Notes: generated by a model not told the origin, from the sequence alone. 64,000 bases of DNA from Hypomyces perniciosus (GCA_008477525.1 SPDT01000006.1:2135501-2199500); one strand, 5' to 3'. Counted from the first letter of the stretch, positions 32,463 to 44,612 are shown. Numbers and translations: made by a program.

Positions 32463-35400
32463 ATGGGGAGTGCCTTGGAAAAGAATTCCTCCCTGGTGAG
32501 GAAGCGGATTGAGAACCACGCCTTTGAGGATGAGGAGGGCGACGAGTATGAGGGCAGCAAGTTCAACGGGTTTGGTGATTACTTCCGGCGGAAGAAGTTG
32601 AAACTTCAGAATCTGGACGCTGAGATACGCGCGACATCCGACAAGCCTCCGATTTTCAAGGGCATCGTGGTTTACGTGAATGGCTACACTCAACCACCGC
32701 TTCACATGTGGGCTACCCTCCGAGGCTGAGCTTCTAATGATACTGACACAAATGACCATAGTCTCCACCGTGAAATTGTGCAGCATGGAGGAGGCTTCCT
32801 ACAGTATTTGGATTCAAAGACCATGGCAACCCACATCATCACTGCTACGTTGCCCCCAAAGAAGGCCGTTGAGTTCAGTCGGTACAGGATTGTAAAGCCA
32901 ACATGGATAGTGGATTCAGTGAAAGCCGGGAAACTCCTGCCGTGGTCCGATTACCGCGTCTTGGATGAAGGTCCCGGTCAAAGTGTTCTGAAATTCGACG
33001 GTGGCAAGGGCCTTACTCAAACCAGCCCAGCGGCCAAGCAAGGATATAGGGAACAGACCGACAACAGCTTCTATACAAGCCAGCTCAAGGCTGGAACGCC
33101 TTTACTCAGTCAATCTTTCAGTCAATCTGTGGGAAAGCCATCAGCATCAGACAAACGGCCAGCCCAAAACTCAACTCCTACGCCACAGGGAAGCACAAAA
33201 GCCAGAGCATTCACCCCTATTAGCGAGAATATGTCTACGGGCAATGCCGCAGATAGACAGAAACTTTCTGGTATATCGATGGAGGAGCTATCAGACAAGA
33301 ATGCGAACTCTGGGCTGCAGCCGGCCTCTCCTACCAGCCTTGCTGAAACTTCAAAGGCGTCGGAACCACCAAAGCATATGACTTCCGAGGAGCACAATGC
33401 TTGGCTGCTATCGGATCCAAAGATCCGCAAATCGTCCACAGCAAACCCCGATTTTCTCAAACAGTTTTACTCCGAGAGCCGACTGCACCACCTTTCTACC
33501 TGGAAAGCGAATTTGAAGTCGTCAATGCAGTGGTTCGCATCTGAAAAAGGCACGTCCAGGAGGAAGGCCAAGAGTCGCCCAGGCTCGAGGAGGTATATCA
33601 TGCATGTCGACTTTGACAGCTTCTTTTGTGCGGTCTCCTTGAAGCGCCACCCCGAGTATGCAGACAAGCCCGCCGTTGTAGCTCATAGTACGGGGTCCGG
33701 CTCGGAAATTGCAAGCTGCAATTACGTGGCTCGAGAGTTTGGTGTCAAGAATGGCATGTGGATGAAACGAGCCCTTGAGCTGTGTCCTGATCTAAAAGTC
33801 TTGCCATATGACTTCCCTGCATACGAAGAAGTTAGCCGTTTATTCTATGAGTCCATCATTGACGTTGGTGGTGTCGTGCAGAGTGTAAGCGTCGACGAAG
33901 CTCTGATTGATGTGACTGCTGTCGTCCTTTCCGAGACGGGATCCCAAGGTATTGGGATTGATGACGGCAGTGTGTGGAGAGAACAGGGAAAGGCCGACGA
34001 AATAGCACTGTGTTTGCGAGAGGAGATCAAAGCGAAAACAGGCTGTGCCGTTTCCGTTGGAATTGGTGCAAATATCCTCCAGGCCAAGGTTGCTTTAAGG
34101 AAAGCGAAACCGGCGGGACAATATCAGTTGAAGCCAGAGCAGGTGCTCGACGTGATTGGCGATTTGAAAGTTGACGATCTGCCAGGGGTTGCTTATAGCA
34201 TTGGCGGGAAGCTGGAAGAAATAGGGGTCAAATGCGTCAAGGATATCAGAGATGTCTCGAAGGAACGTCTTGCCTCGGTTTTGGGCCCGAAGACAAGTGA
34301 AAAGCTCGGCGACTACTCCCGTGGCATTGATCGAACCGAGGTCGGAGAGCAACCTCCTCGAAAATCGGTGTCTGCAGAAGTCAACTGGGGGATCCGCTTC
34401 ATCAGCCAGCCAGAGGCTGAGGAGTTTGTATACAACCTCTGCAAGGAGCTGGAAAGGCGACTGGTGAGCGAGCAGGTGAAAGGGAGGCATCTTACGATGA
34501 AAATTATGAGGCGGTCCCTTGATGCACCCCTCGATCCCACGAAACATCTAGGCCACGGCAAGTGCGATGTGTTCAACAAGAGTGCTACGTTTGGGGTTGC
34601 GACACACAGCTACGAGGTGATTGGCAAGGAAGCAGTGTCCATTTTACGCTCTTACAAGTTTAGCCCTGGTGATCTCCGTGGCATCGGAGTTCAGATGACG
34701 AAACTGGAGCCTATCAAAATGAACCCGTCTGCTCCAGATGGAAGCCAAAGGAAAATTGCGTTTGCCCCCTTGACCGGGCCATCTCCTTCAAGGAGACAGT
34801 CAAAGACAGAGCCGATCGATGACATCGAAAGTCCGCAGAAGCCCACAATCAAACAAAGCAGTGATCTGGGCTCGGACCCAATTGACGACGATCCATTGAC
34901 ACCGCGGAAAGCCAAAATTCACCCAGCAATGGCTCTATCAAAGGCTGCCCAGTCCGATGCAAAGGCAAATACGCCGTTAAATGTATCAGGCACACAATTC
35001 ATCATGCCTAGCAACCCAGATCCGGCCATTCTGGCGGAGTTGCCGAACGATATCCGCAGCAAACTCATGGCCCAACGACCAAGATCAGTTGCTACTAGGT
35101 CCGATATGAGCTCACCAAAGTCGGGATCTGAGAGTCCCATGCCAATAGACCTTCTCTCTTCCCAGGTCGATGTGGAAGTGTTCAATGCCTTGCCGGATGA
35201 TATGAAGGCTGAGGTTTTGGCGTCATATGCGCGAAAGCCGGTACAAGCAGATGTACGACAATCACCAAAAAGAGCACACTTGGGTCAACAAAAGAGGCAA
35301 ACAACTCCAACGAAGCGCAGCGGGATTCGTGGCGTGTTGGGAAAGGCCCAGGCCCAACGGGATGCCCAGGTCGGAGTCATACAAACCAGCTTCAAAGCAC

Positions 35401-35939
35401 CAAAGCCAGCCAACGATGCCTATGCGGAAGAAGAGATTGAAGAATTGGATCCGGAGTTTCTCGCGGAACTTCCAGAGGATGTACGCAAAGAAATTGTTGC
35501 TGATCATCGGCGTCGACGCCTGGCTCTACTGTCTGGGCTAGACGCGCCTGTTCCGAAACATAATAACCCAGAGAATGATGTCTTGCCAGGGGGCCAGAGG
35601 ACAATTCAGTTCCCCATGCTTCCGCCGAAAATCTCGTTTTCTGGATCTAGGTCAACGCAGGAGGTCAAGGATATGCTGGACGCATGGCATTCCGAAACAC
35701 GAAAAGGTGGCCCTCACAGGCGCGATGTCGAGGCTTTGGAGAAATATTTGGTCCGTGTGATTAGGGATGAACGGGACTTGAATAAAGCTGTCACGTTGGT
35801 TAAGTGGCTGAATATCATCGTCGAACAGGATGGAGCAGATGGCAAGGGCCGGCGAGCTTGGAAATCGACTGTGAAGGGCATCAAGGATGTTGTACAAGGA
35901 GCTGTGAAGGAACGGGGCCTAGCACCATTAAACATCTGA
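32463..35939 (+). CDS. REV1: DNA repair protein REV1 (Y-family deoxycytidyl transferase)
   Basis: Translesion-synthesis protein that inserts dCMP opposite abasic sites and scaffolds other bypass polymerases. Exons 32463-32707 and 32762-35939 (54 bp intron, donor GTGGGC) give 1140 residues. A BRCT domain spans about 65-155 (FKGIVVYVNGYTQP, HREIVQHGGGFLQYL, RIVKPTWIVDSVKAGKLLPW). The catalytic core starts near 361 with HVDFDSFFCAVSLKRHPEY and includes SCNYVAREFGVKNGM, the SVDEALIDVT catalytic motif and the little-finger region with FVYNLCKELERR. Three ubiquitin-binding (UBM)-like motifs with the LP core follow: ILAELPNDIRSKLM, VFNALPDDMKAEVL and FLAELPEDVRKEIV. The last 100 residues match the REV1 C-terminal interaction domain. 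The gene is intact; the start is the first ATG of the frame. Confidence 0.95.
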
Positions 35940-36115
35940 CTCTTGTAAGATAATCTGATGGTAGGTCCCGGATGAGTCACCACTATGAATGAATCACCTC
36001 TGTTACGTCTGTCACACTCAATGTTGCCAATGTTGCCAATATTGTTGAATTACTTGTATTCTGAAAAATTACGCGAATTACTAATTTCTACCCGCATCCC
36101 ACAACGTCCGTACCC

Positions 36116-37308
36116 TTATGACCGGCACCTGATAGTGGTATTAAGAGACTTGGAAATGATGGAGCCAATGTCCATGTGGACGGTCTGGTTAGCACTAGAC
36201 AGGGCTTCGAGGAAATACTCGAGCTTCTGGCCGTTGTTGACAACGTCAGCTCCCTGCAGTTTGACGGGCGCAACGCCAGTGGCGCAGTATTTGGGGCTTT
36301 GGATGGCGCTGAGGACCCTGATCTGGTCCATGGCGGCAGTGATGGGGACAGTGTTGACACCAGGACGCAAGAACAGGTTCTTGGTGTAGAGGGTGCCAAT
36401 CTTGGCATCGTCAATGAAGTTGGTGAAGGAGGCATCGCCCTAAAAAGAAGGAAAGAGAAAGGGGAGTTGGTTAGCAAGATAATCAATCCAACGGCCAGGG
36501 TGCCAAGGCAAAAATAGCTTACAATATCCAGAGTAAAGTAGGAGGCATTAGGGATCTCGGCGGTGCCATTGAAGTTGGGACCATCCTGGACGTCGATATC
36601 AATATGTCCGTCTGTGACTTCGGTGCCCTGGAAGAGGTTCAGGCCCTTCATGGTGAGTGTCTTCTTGAAAGTGACGTCGTACTTCCTAGCCAGGCCGGAG
36701 GGCTTGACCTGAGTCTGTCCCTCAATAGTAACTCTGAGAGTCTCGTTGTTGAAGAACCAGATGTTGAATTGGTTGAAAGCATCATGGTCCTCAATCTGAA
36801 CCTCCTGGGTGACGTTGACGATCTGGAACTTATCGGCGGTGGTCGGGGGGAACTGGATCTTGACGAAGGGTCTGTGGGCAGGGAGATCCTCGAGATACAT
36901 AACGCCCTCAAAGGCATCGATGTCGGCATGAATGGAGCCGTCGGTGGTGATGGTTGAGTTGATCTCCATGGTATATTGGTTGGGTTGGGTTCTTAGGACG
37001 TTAACACCCTGGACCTCTAGTGTGGCGGCGTTCATCTTGCTCTGGGCAATCTTGGGAACGGCGACGAAGATGCTGGAGGGTTTGTTAGAATGCGCTGCGC
37101 AATGGTCTGGTTTCAAAGAGCAAAAGCCCGGAGTGAATGTATACACTTACATCAAGCAGATAGCCAGGACAGCAATGCAGACGAAACCAATCAGATACGC
37201 CCACCAGAAGTGCTTCAGATGGCCCAAGCATCCTCTCTTCTTCGGAGTCTCGACCTCGTAGGTGGTGGTGCCGGTCTCGGTCTGAATAGCCTCTTGCTTG
37301 TCTGACAT
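36116..37308 (-). CDS. Membrane-anchored DUF3712-type protein
   Basis: Three exons, 37308-37151, 37072-36523 and 36439-36116, give 343 residues. A short cytosolic, basic N-terminus (TPKKRGCLGHLKHFWW) leads into one transmembrane helix (AYLIGFVCIAVLAICL, continuing as IIFVAVPKIAQS across the intron). The rest is a beta-rich extracytoplasmic or lumenal domain of the LEA2/DUF3712 type (TLEVQGVNVL, FEGVMYLEDLPAH, FVKIQFPPTTADKF, FNNETLRVTIEGQTQV, MKGLNLFQGTEVTDG). It is common in filamentous ascomycetes, and its function is not established. Some database relatives are labelled pre-rRNA processing protein, which the sequence itself does not support. It is convergent with REV1. Confidence 0.82.
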
Positions 37309-40300
37309 GTTGGGTGGTTGATTCTTGATCTCTGCTATTAGAGGGTGGGATAGATTCGACTTTGACGGAGGCAGCAGCAAAGGGCCCTTTATAACAGCCG
37401 CGAGAGAGAGAAGAAAAAAACCTCGCCTCGGTGGTGTAAAGTATATGCAGGATAAAAAATTAGACACAAACTCTCTGCACACCTAATAAGGGTATCAATC
37501 AATCAATCAATCCACGATCCGCCGGCGAGAGGAGAGCTAAACCTCCAAGAGCAACGATGAGGAGGAGAAAAGAGAGGAGCAGAGCCGGGGGGTGTTCCCG
37601 AACTGGATATGGGGATCGTGATGCTTAAGTATGTATCAATGGAATCAATGGAGGAGTACTCCGTAGTAGTACATACATACTCATTCATACTACTCCGTAC
37701 CTACCTTAATGTAGTAGACGTGACTGGCAATGGCCACTAGCACCTTTCGGTGATCCTTCCATCTCGCACACCCCTGTTCTTAGTTCCTGGATGTTAATTC
37801 ATGACGAAGTATGGAGTACTTGCAAGAGACTTGTGGCTGCCTACTGGCTCTGGCTCTGCGCCGCAGCTGAGGCGCCTTGAACTCTGCTCCAGACTTACCT
37901 ATCCTCCCCTCGTTCTCTCTCCCTCTGTTCTAGTTCCTTCATGGCGGCACAGAAGCAGCAGCAGGGGCGAGAGCAGGGCGCAGCGCTATGCCCAAGTCGG
38001 TCATGCCCCGAGCGACTCGGCCAGCCGGCGCCACCACCACCCCAGGCCTCTTTTTTTTTTTTTCTTCCCGGACCCCAGAGTCTCCGCAACGGGCTGTGGG
38101 GTTATTTAGTGGTGATTCGAGTGGAGGCTCGAGTGGAGGTTGGAGTGGAGAGTTTTCAAAGGTGCTGAGCCAGAGAGAGAGAGTGGGTGTGGGTGCCCAG
38201 AGGAGTCTGATACGATGTCTACTACAATACATTAGTAGTTACATACGACCTACCAACCAGTGCTGCCAGACGTCAGTCCCTCGGCCGCACGTGAAAGTGC
38301 TGCATGCAATACCCGCGTATCTAGTTAAAAATGTGGTGTGTAGGACAAACACACATCTACATAGAACGTTGGAAGCCCACAGCAAGAAGAGAAAAAGAAG
38401 AAGAAAAAGAAGCAGAAAAAGAATGGTGCCACAACATCCACTTGCTAGTAACTCTCTCTCGTAATACGGAGTACTACATCGAACAGACACAGTTGCTCCA
38501 TAGAACTAGTACATAGCAACTGCATGCCAGCAAAGCAGCATAATGCGAGCATTGGCCTTTTAAAATTGCGCACGCATGGCAACGCACGCGACCTTGTCTG
38601 CCCCGTAATAAAAAAATGGATAAAATAAAAAGCTTGGATTCTGCACCGATGGTCCGTAGTCTTGTCTCTGGATCTGGCAAAGAAGGGGAATAGTAGCGGT
38701 ACTTTTTACGATGGCGATGTGAATAAGCATACTACTGTGTACCTTACGAGACCAACAGACCTACAAAGATTATCGCAACTGTACTGAATACTAACGAAGT
38801 CGATCTGCTACAGAAGACATTTATGAAGAGGTTGCAAATTACAGTGTCGTGGTTCGCTGCTGCATAGGTCGCATGTACTAGTAGTGCCCAGCTGAATGAC
38901 AACCTATCAATCAATCGGTTTTTTTTCAGGCCCATTCACTGGTGGCGTCGAAAATCAAGGTGAAGAGCCTTGGCAGCCAATAAGCGACGATAACCGTCTA
39001 CAGAGTACATACCTACGAAGTACCTACTATACGCATACGAGTAAAAGCTCACATCAAGGTTAGGCCAACCTTACTTGACAGACAGACAGTTCTGGAGATG
39101 CTTCCAGACTAGGAAAGATCCCAACAAGCCACCAACAATCCTGGCGTCATTTGTCTTGAATGCTGTTTTGACATGTGCAAAATTTTCAGTGCTCTTCGAG
39201 TAGCAGTACTACTACCTACTACTTCGCAGATGTCTCTCGTTTGTGCCCCCATTGACAGGCCTCAGTTAGCCCTAGACGGGACTGTTGAGCCGGGCCGCTC
39301 TAAATCCTTCCTTAAATTGGAGCCTAAAGGTTGTCGGGTCATCATCCATATTATATGATCCCACTTTTGCGTTTTTGTCTCCCGTCCGTTAATGAATTTG
39401 GATATTTGACCTTGATGATGTTTAAGCCCTCTATTATTGGTTCCATGAAACTTATATCCGCAGAATAGACGATGTGTGTAAATGATGATACTATTGTCAT
39501 TGGCATCGTCGAGTACTTCGAGGGTACTACTTCCTTTGTACGTATCTCCGAAGATTCAGCGGCAAGCCTTCGGCTGGCGGACCCAGCGCATCGGACAGGG
39601 CGCTGTGCAACCAACCAATCCGGTTCGCCAGACCGACAAACCACATCCATCCATGACACATGTATTAATACCTTACCTATGTATCTCTCATCCCCTTTTA
39701 CCACGCAGGAACATCAACTTTCATCAAGTTAGTATGTAGACTCCATGTCAAGGATATCCTCCCTGCATCGGAATTGCTGGCACCATCTTTCCGTCAAGAA
39801 GGTGGATGCCACGAGTACAATAAAATAAAAATAAATAAATAAATAAAAGCGCAGCCATCTGTGACCAGCCAACAATGAAAGGCCAAGACATAGATAGGCG
39901 AATGAAAACGAGTCAATCCCTGTGCCCTTCTTCTTCGCCAATGGCCATGCGGCATATCGCTTCCGTCCATCATTCCAGCCCGGGTCAAGGTCAGGCCATC
40001 CATGCCAGAAGCCAAGCCCTCGTGCTACCTATGTATGTACGGAGTACGAAATAGTACATATCTACATTCGATCATCTCGTTTTATATACCATGCAGATGC
40101 AGATGAATATTGAAATTTCGAGCTTGGCTTTTTGCCTTGGCTCCCTTTTTCTCTCTGTTTTGGTGTTTGGCGTGGTGGTTCTAATATGCCCTGGAACTTT
40201 CCTATTTCGTGCGAATACGAAAGAATAATACTAACACTAATCAGTCCGTGGGTGGTCTGAATCTGTCGAATTACATGAAATCCATGCGTGCTACTCCGTA

Positions 40301-40818
40301 CATACATACAAAAATCACCCCGTGCATAATAGAGCCGTCACCACAAAACTTGCAACGTCTCACGAACAGCACTTACCCGCTCTATAATCCCGTGTTCTCT
40401 CCCAATTCGGTCATGAGCCGTCTGAAACTGGATGTCATGCGCACGATCCTGCTGTGGCAATCCATCTCTGTATTAAGCAGTACTCCGTATCGTACCCCAC
40501 CCCCCTCTCCAAGATCTGCGCGCCCGAAAATGCATGCACTCACTCAAAGCGTCCGTCCTCCTCCTCTCGCCATGAGGAACAGCAGCTGTAGCGGCATTAG
40601 TGAGTCCGCTAAGGCGCTGTCATCGCTAGCTTCAGGGCTCCGCCAAGGCACCTGAAGTGTCGGCGCAGCACCTGTGCCTTTCCCCAAATCCCCCCCAAGC
40701 TGCTGGCGCCTTTAGCGTGCCCGCACCCCGCAATCAGCTTTCCCATGATTTGGCGAACCTGACAGAAACTCACGACAGCCGAGGCTGCATATGAATATTT
40801 CTACGGAGTACCCTCCCT
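37309..40818. other. 3.5 kb gene-free region
   Basis: The longest stretch without a supported gene. It contains many GTAC-GRA-GTAC type units (37656-37665, near 37690, 38465-38474, 39013-39025, 40037-40047, near 40290 and 40482), an A/G-rich run at 38380-38425 (AAG repeats), a T tract at 38050-38062, and AAAT repeats near 39822-39848. No tRNA, rRNA or transposase signature was seen. It may hold an unannotated non-coding RNA or an eroded element; nothing positive supports either. Confidence 0.6.
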
Positions 40819-41204
40819 CTACAGCTTCGACTTCGTCCACAGCCCCTGCTTGTCCAACCCCAGATCTCCATCAAAAATATCTCTCTCCACACGCCTAGTG
40901 TTAATCTGGAGCCCGGCGCAAACGTCCGTCATCAGTAACAGATCGCCAAGGAAAAATCCGGGGAGGAATTCTGGAGTCGGGAGACTTACGAGTCTGGGGC
41001 CGAGCTCCGCGATGGTTTTGGCGCCGAGAAGGCGCATGCATGTGGCCGTCTCCGCTTCGAGGACTGCCCTTATTGTCAGTGATACGATCTCTTTGTTTCG
41101 TCCTTTTTCTCGGTTTGCCTAATATGGGTGCGGGACGTGACGCGGAAAAGTGGAAATGCGGTAATGTGATGATGACATTTGTCTGGGGTTTCCAGCAAGA
41201 TTTC

Positions 41205-41246
<42 letters not shown>

Positions 41247-42655
41247 CAAATAGGGATACGGTCAACTCACTCTCAAATGTTCGCTCCACACCGGCTTGTC
41301 CGCCAGCTCCGAGACCGTACAACGCTGCACGGCCAATGCCTACGGCCTTTGCGCCGAGACATAGCGCCTTGACGACATCTGTGCCCCTCTTGATGCCACC
41401 ATCGACCCAAACTTCGATTTTACTAAACACCTCCGGGCAGTACTTTCTAATCTCCATCAAAACATGCACCGGAGGCGACACTGTGTCCAGGGCTCGTCCG
41501 CCGTGGTTGGATAGGATGATGGCCTTTACTTGGGGCGCATATTTGGCAGCTAGGTAAGCATCCTCATATGTGTGAAGGCCCTTGAGCACGATGGGCAGGT
41601 CAGTATGCTTCGCGAGCCATGGCAACGTCGTCTGCCATGTCAAATCGCACGCTGTGCCGAAGAACAGCTGCTGGCCCACGCCGCCACCACCAGGTCGCTT
41701 CTCCTGGCCATCCTTGACGCCAGCCTCCACCGTCAACCCGCGGTCGAAGTTGGACTTCTCGTCAATCTCACGCTTACCAGGCACCGGGGCATCAAGTGTC
41801 AGGACAATGAACTTGTACCGATCCCGCATCTTGTTGATGCGACGCAGCATCTCTTCGCTCCTCTCGCGGTTGTTCTGTACATACAGCTGCCATCCGAACA
41901 TCTGGTCTGGCGCGGCCTCAGCGACGATCTGCTCCGGCGTCATCGAGGCGTTGTTGGAGACGATCTGAACGGCGCCGAATCGAGCTGCCGCCTTGGCAAT
42001 GCCGAGTTCGCCGTCAGGGTGAGCCAGACGGGCCATGGCCGCCGGGCTGATATAGATAGGGAGGCCAACCTTCTGCCCGAGAAGTGTTGTAGACGTGTCG
42101 CACTCGGTACAGTCGACAAAGACACGCGGCCCGCAGCAGAATATCTCGGTATACGGTGTTGTTGAATGTCTTGGTGGCCATGTCATCACTGGCGGAGTAG
42201 TAGTAGCCCAACCCTTCTTGGGGATTCGCTTGGTGGCCTCCGCCTCGATTTCGTCCAGGTTGAGGAGCTGTTCCAATGGCACCGGCGCATTGGCATCCTG
42301 GTTGGTGTCCTGCTCAGCAGGTTTTGTCTCGACCAAGGTACCTGGCGCAATCTTCCCTAGTTTGGCTTCAGGCTTGAGCTCGTCCAACGTGCCTGATGGG
42401 TGGATCGGGTCGAAATCCTCTGTCGCATCCTTGCCCGCCAGCTGAAGGATGATCTTGGCACCGCCTGGGTGCTCGGAGAGGAAATCAGTCACGTCGTACA
42501 CATGGCCGTAGAGAATGACCCAACAGCTGTCTGCGGTGTTGTGCTTTGCGACTGTGAGATTAGGAATTGGCGTTAGCAGTTGCTTTGTCAACATCGCATC
42601 TCTACGAGATTGGGAGCTGCGACATACCTTCGGCGGCGTCGAATTCCTTGGCCAT
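40819..42655 (-). CDS. Cytochrome b2-like L-lactate dehydrogenase (FMN), compensated frameshift
   Basis: Flavocytochrome expected to oxidise L-lactate (or a related 2-hydroxy acid) and pass electrons to cytochrome c. Exons 42655-42628, 42551-41271, 41063-40990 and 40905-40819 give 489 codons. A heme-binding cytochrome b5 domain (about 10-85) has EHPGG and the second heme histidine in FDPIHPSGT. The FMN domain has [52 protein letters not shown], the catalytic [10 protein letters not shown] and [19 protein letters not shown]. Between 42132 and 42206 the frame is shifted. The family sequence ([10 protein letters not shown]..., including the expected active-site tyrosine) is encoded in the neighbouring frame, and a second one-base change restores the reading frame. 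The third intron (207 bp) contains a CAT microsatellite. The tail [11 protein letters not shown] is family-like. Confidence 0.85.
41206..41247. repeat. CAT trinucleotide microsatellite in an intron
   Basis: About thirteen uninterrupted CAT units, ending in CAC, lie inside the 207 bp third intron (41064-41270) of the lactate dehydrogenase gene. Read through in the gene's direction they would encode a methionine run. The splice junctions and the family continuation [14 protein letters not shown] show that the array is intronic. Confidence 0.85.
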
Positions 42656-43431
42656 TGTGATTTCGTGCCTTCAGTTGCAATGGGGCTTTGAAAAGAGAAG
42701 AATACTGGCTCGGGGGCTCTATACAGGAGTAAAGTCCCGATGACGGGGCTTTGGCCGGGGAGGGCGTCTTCGCTTTAATATCGTGTATGTCTTTGGTTAA
42801 TCCACCAATTAGGGGGAGGGTTGTTATTCGTCTAGTATCGGCGTTGATCAATGCCTGGGGATGGGTGCCCGGCTTTCAGAATAGACGGATTGAGGGTATC
42901 AAAAGATAAGAGGAACGACGAGTCAGACCTAGTATTAGTAGTAGTATCAGAATCTCACGTCCATAGAAAAGGCGACCCCACGATCTTCTTAAAGGCTGGG
43001 GGACCAATACTCGTACAGCATGGGGTAATTCGCAGATGCTGGATTGGCTCGGTTGATTCGGCATTGGGATCCGCTGCGAGTTCGGCGTCCTAGCGTTGGC
43101 TCCGTTCACCGTACGAAGTACGGAGTACAGACCACGGGAAAATTAACGGCGAAACTTATCGCCGGTCTTTAGCCGGATATTCCTCCTTTCGGTGCTGTGA
43201 CCTCATTGCTGTTCTTTCGCCATAAAGGCTAGCGTCTCCGAATTTCGTCCACCAAAGCTGTCTGAAATTGTTTCACACCAAAGCCTCGGAACTGTTGCGA
43301 CACACAACCCTGCGGTGATACGTCAGCTTGCTTGCTTGTTTGCTTGTTTGCGACAGGCCTCGAAGGATACATACATATATACGGAGAATTACCGCTCGTG
43401 TCGGTACTGCATTCTGTGCGGAAACAAACCA
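42656..43431. other. Divergent promoter region LDH / JAC1
   Basis: 776 bp between the lactate dehydrogenase and JAC1 starts. It contains a double unit GTACGAAGTACGGAGTAC at 43111-43128, a perfect overlap of the two variants of the dispersed repeat. No gene was seen. Confidence 0.6.
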
Positions 43432-44184
43432 ATGCGCTCGACAATTTCCTCGGCCGCCGCGCGGGACGTCTCCCGTCTTTGCGCACGATGCCGTCTTCAT
43501 CTCCGTCAAGCTTCATTCCTCGCCGCGTCGACTCGCTCTACTAAAGCGCCATCGCCATCGCCATCACCAGCTTATTCTCCTTCTTCATTCGTTCGCAAGC
43601 TGGCCTTCTCAACCGCACGATCCCAACCCTCCGAGCTCCCCTCTACGCCACAGACACTCTACCACATCTTCCCCGAGACGCTCCCCTCCGGTCCTCCGCC
43701 CTCGGGCCACTTCCCCATCGACACGCGCGCCCTACGTCGCGAGTTCCTCAGACTCCAGGCCCGCGCGCATCCAGACATGCATCCCGGCCCGCTCAAGGCC
43801 CGCGCCGAAGCTACGTCCGCACTCATCAACGAAGCGTACAAGACCCTATCCAACCCGCTCCTGCGGGCGCAATACCTCCTCTCCCTGCGCGGGGTGGACG
43901 TCGCCAACGATGAGAAGCTAAAGGTCGAGGATCCGAGTCTGTTGATGCTGGTGCTGGAAGCGCATGAGGAAATCACCGAGGCGAGCACCGAGGACGATTT
44001 ACAGGAGCTGAGGGGTGTGAATGACGAGAGGATCAGGGCGAGTGAGCAGGTGCTGGAGAGGGCATTTAGGGAGGATGACGTTGAGGAGGCGAAGAGGGAG
44101 GCGGTGCGGTTGAGGTATTGGGTTAATATCAAGGAGAGTTTGGATAATTGGGAGGAAGGGAGGCCTGTGGTGTTGGAGCATTAA
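43432..44184 (+). CDS. JAC1: JAC1/HscB-type mitochondrial J-protein co-chaperone
   Basis: Co-chaperone for the mitochondrial Hsp70 in iron-sulfur cluster transfer from the scaffold protein. A single exon gives 250 residues. The N-terminal 70 or so residues are Arg/Ser/Ala-rich without acidic residues early on (SRLCARCRLHLRQASFLAAS), a mitochondrial presequence. The J domain starts near 80 (TLYHIFPETLPSG, FPIDTRALRREFLRLQARAHPDMHPG) with the HPD motif that stimulates Hsp70 ATPase. It continues SALINEAYKTLSNPLLRAQYLLSLRG. The HscB C-terminal helical domain follows (LLMLVLEAHEEITEA to YWVNIKESLDNWEEG). The start at 43432 is the first ATG in the frame and immediately opens the presequence. Confidence 0.92.
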   Translation: MRSTISSAAARDVSRLCARCRLHLRQASFLAASTRSTKAPSPSPSPAYSPSSFVRKLAFSTARSQPSELPSTPQTLYHIFPETLPSGPPPSGHFPIDTRALRREFLRLQARAHPDMHPGPLKARAEATSALINEAYKTLSNPLLRAQYLLSLRGVDVANDEKLKVEDPSLLMLVLEAHEEITEASTEDDLQELRGVNDERIRASEQVLERAFREDDVEEAKREAVRLRYWVNIKESLDNWEEGRPVVLEH

Positions 44185-44612
44185 TGGGGCGTTATACAGT
44201 GGCGTTGGTTAGGCACTGCTGCCGATGAATGAATGATCAAGGGATATCCTGACTCTTATGATGGCAGAAAGCCTCGCATTTCGTGGCGTTGGGCGGTATT
44301 GGATCTCCAACTCATCATGTACAATATGATTCATTAGAGTATATACACCACAGGTGACGACATAGAGAAGAAATACACACAGATGACCGAACAGGTGAAA
44401 GATAATTCTGACCAGATATCATGTCACTCCCTAAAAGTACCTATACATAACATACCTTAGTAGTAGATAGCATAGCTTCCATCCAATATGTGCCCAACGC
44501 CATCTATGAATGCTCTGCCGATGCAAAACCCAGTCCCTTCTCACACTGCGCCTATTCTATGTATTAAAGACAAATACACCCTCTTTGTACAGCTCATTTC
44601 CAATCACATCAT
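44185..44612. other. Convergent intergenic region, no gene seen
   Basis: The 3' ends of JAC1 and palF face each other here. It is AT-rich with short TA repeats; no gene was seen. Confidence 0.5.

Noticed and set aside
37988..38464. 158-codon open frame in the 3.5 kb gene-free interval
   Set aside because: Low-complexity sequence derived from T and AAG tracts; no domain and the opposite strand has similar open frames.
41119..41270. Poly-methionine C-terminus for the lactate dehydrogenase
   Set aside because: It arises from reading through an intron; splice sites at 41270 and 41064 restore the family sequence.
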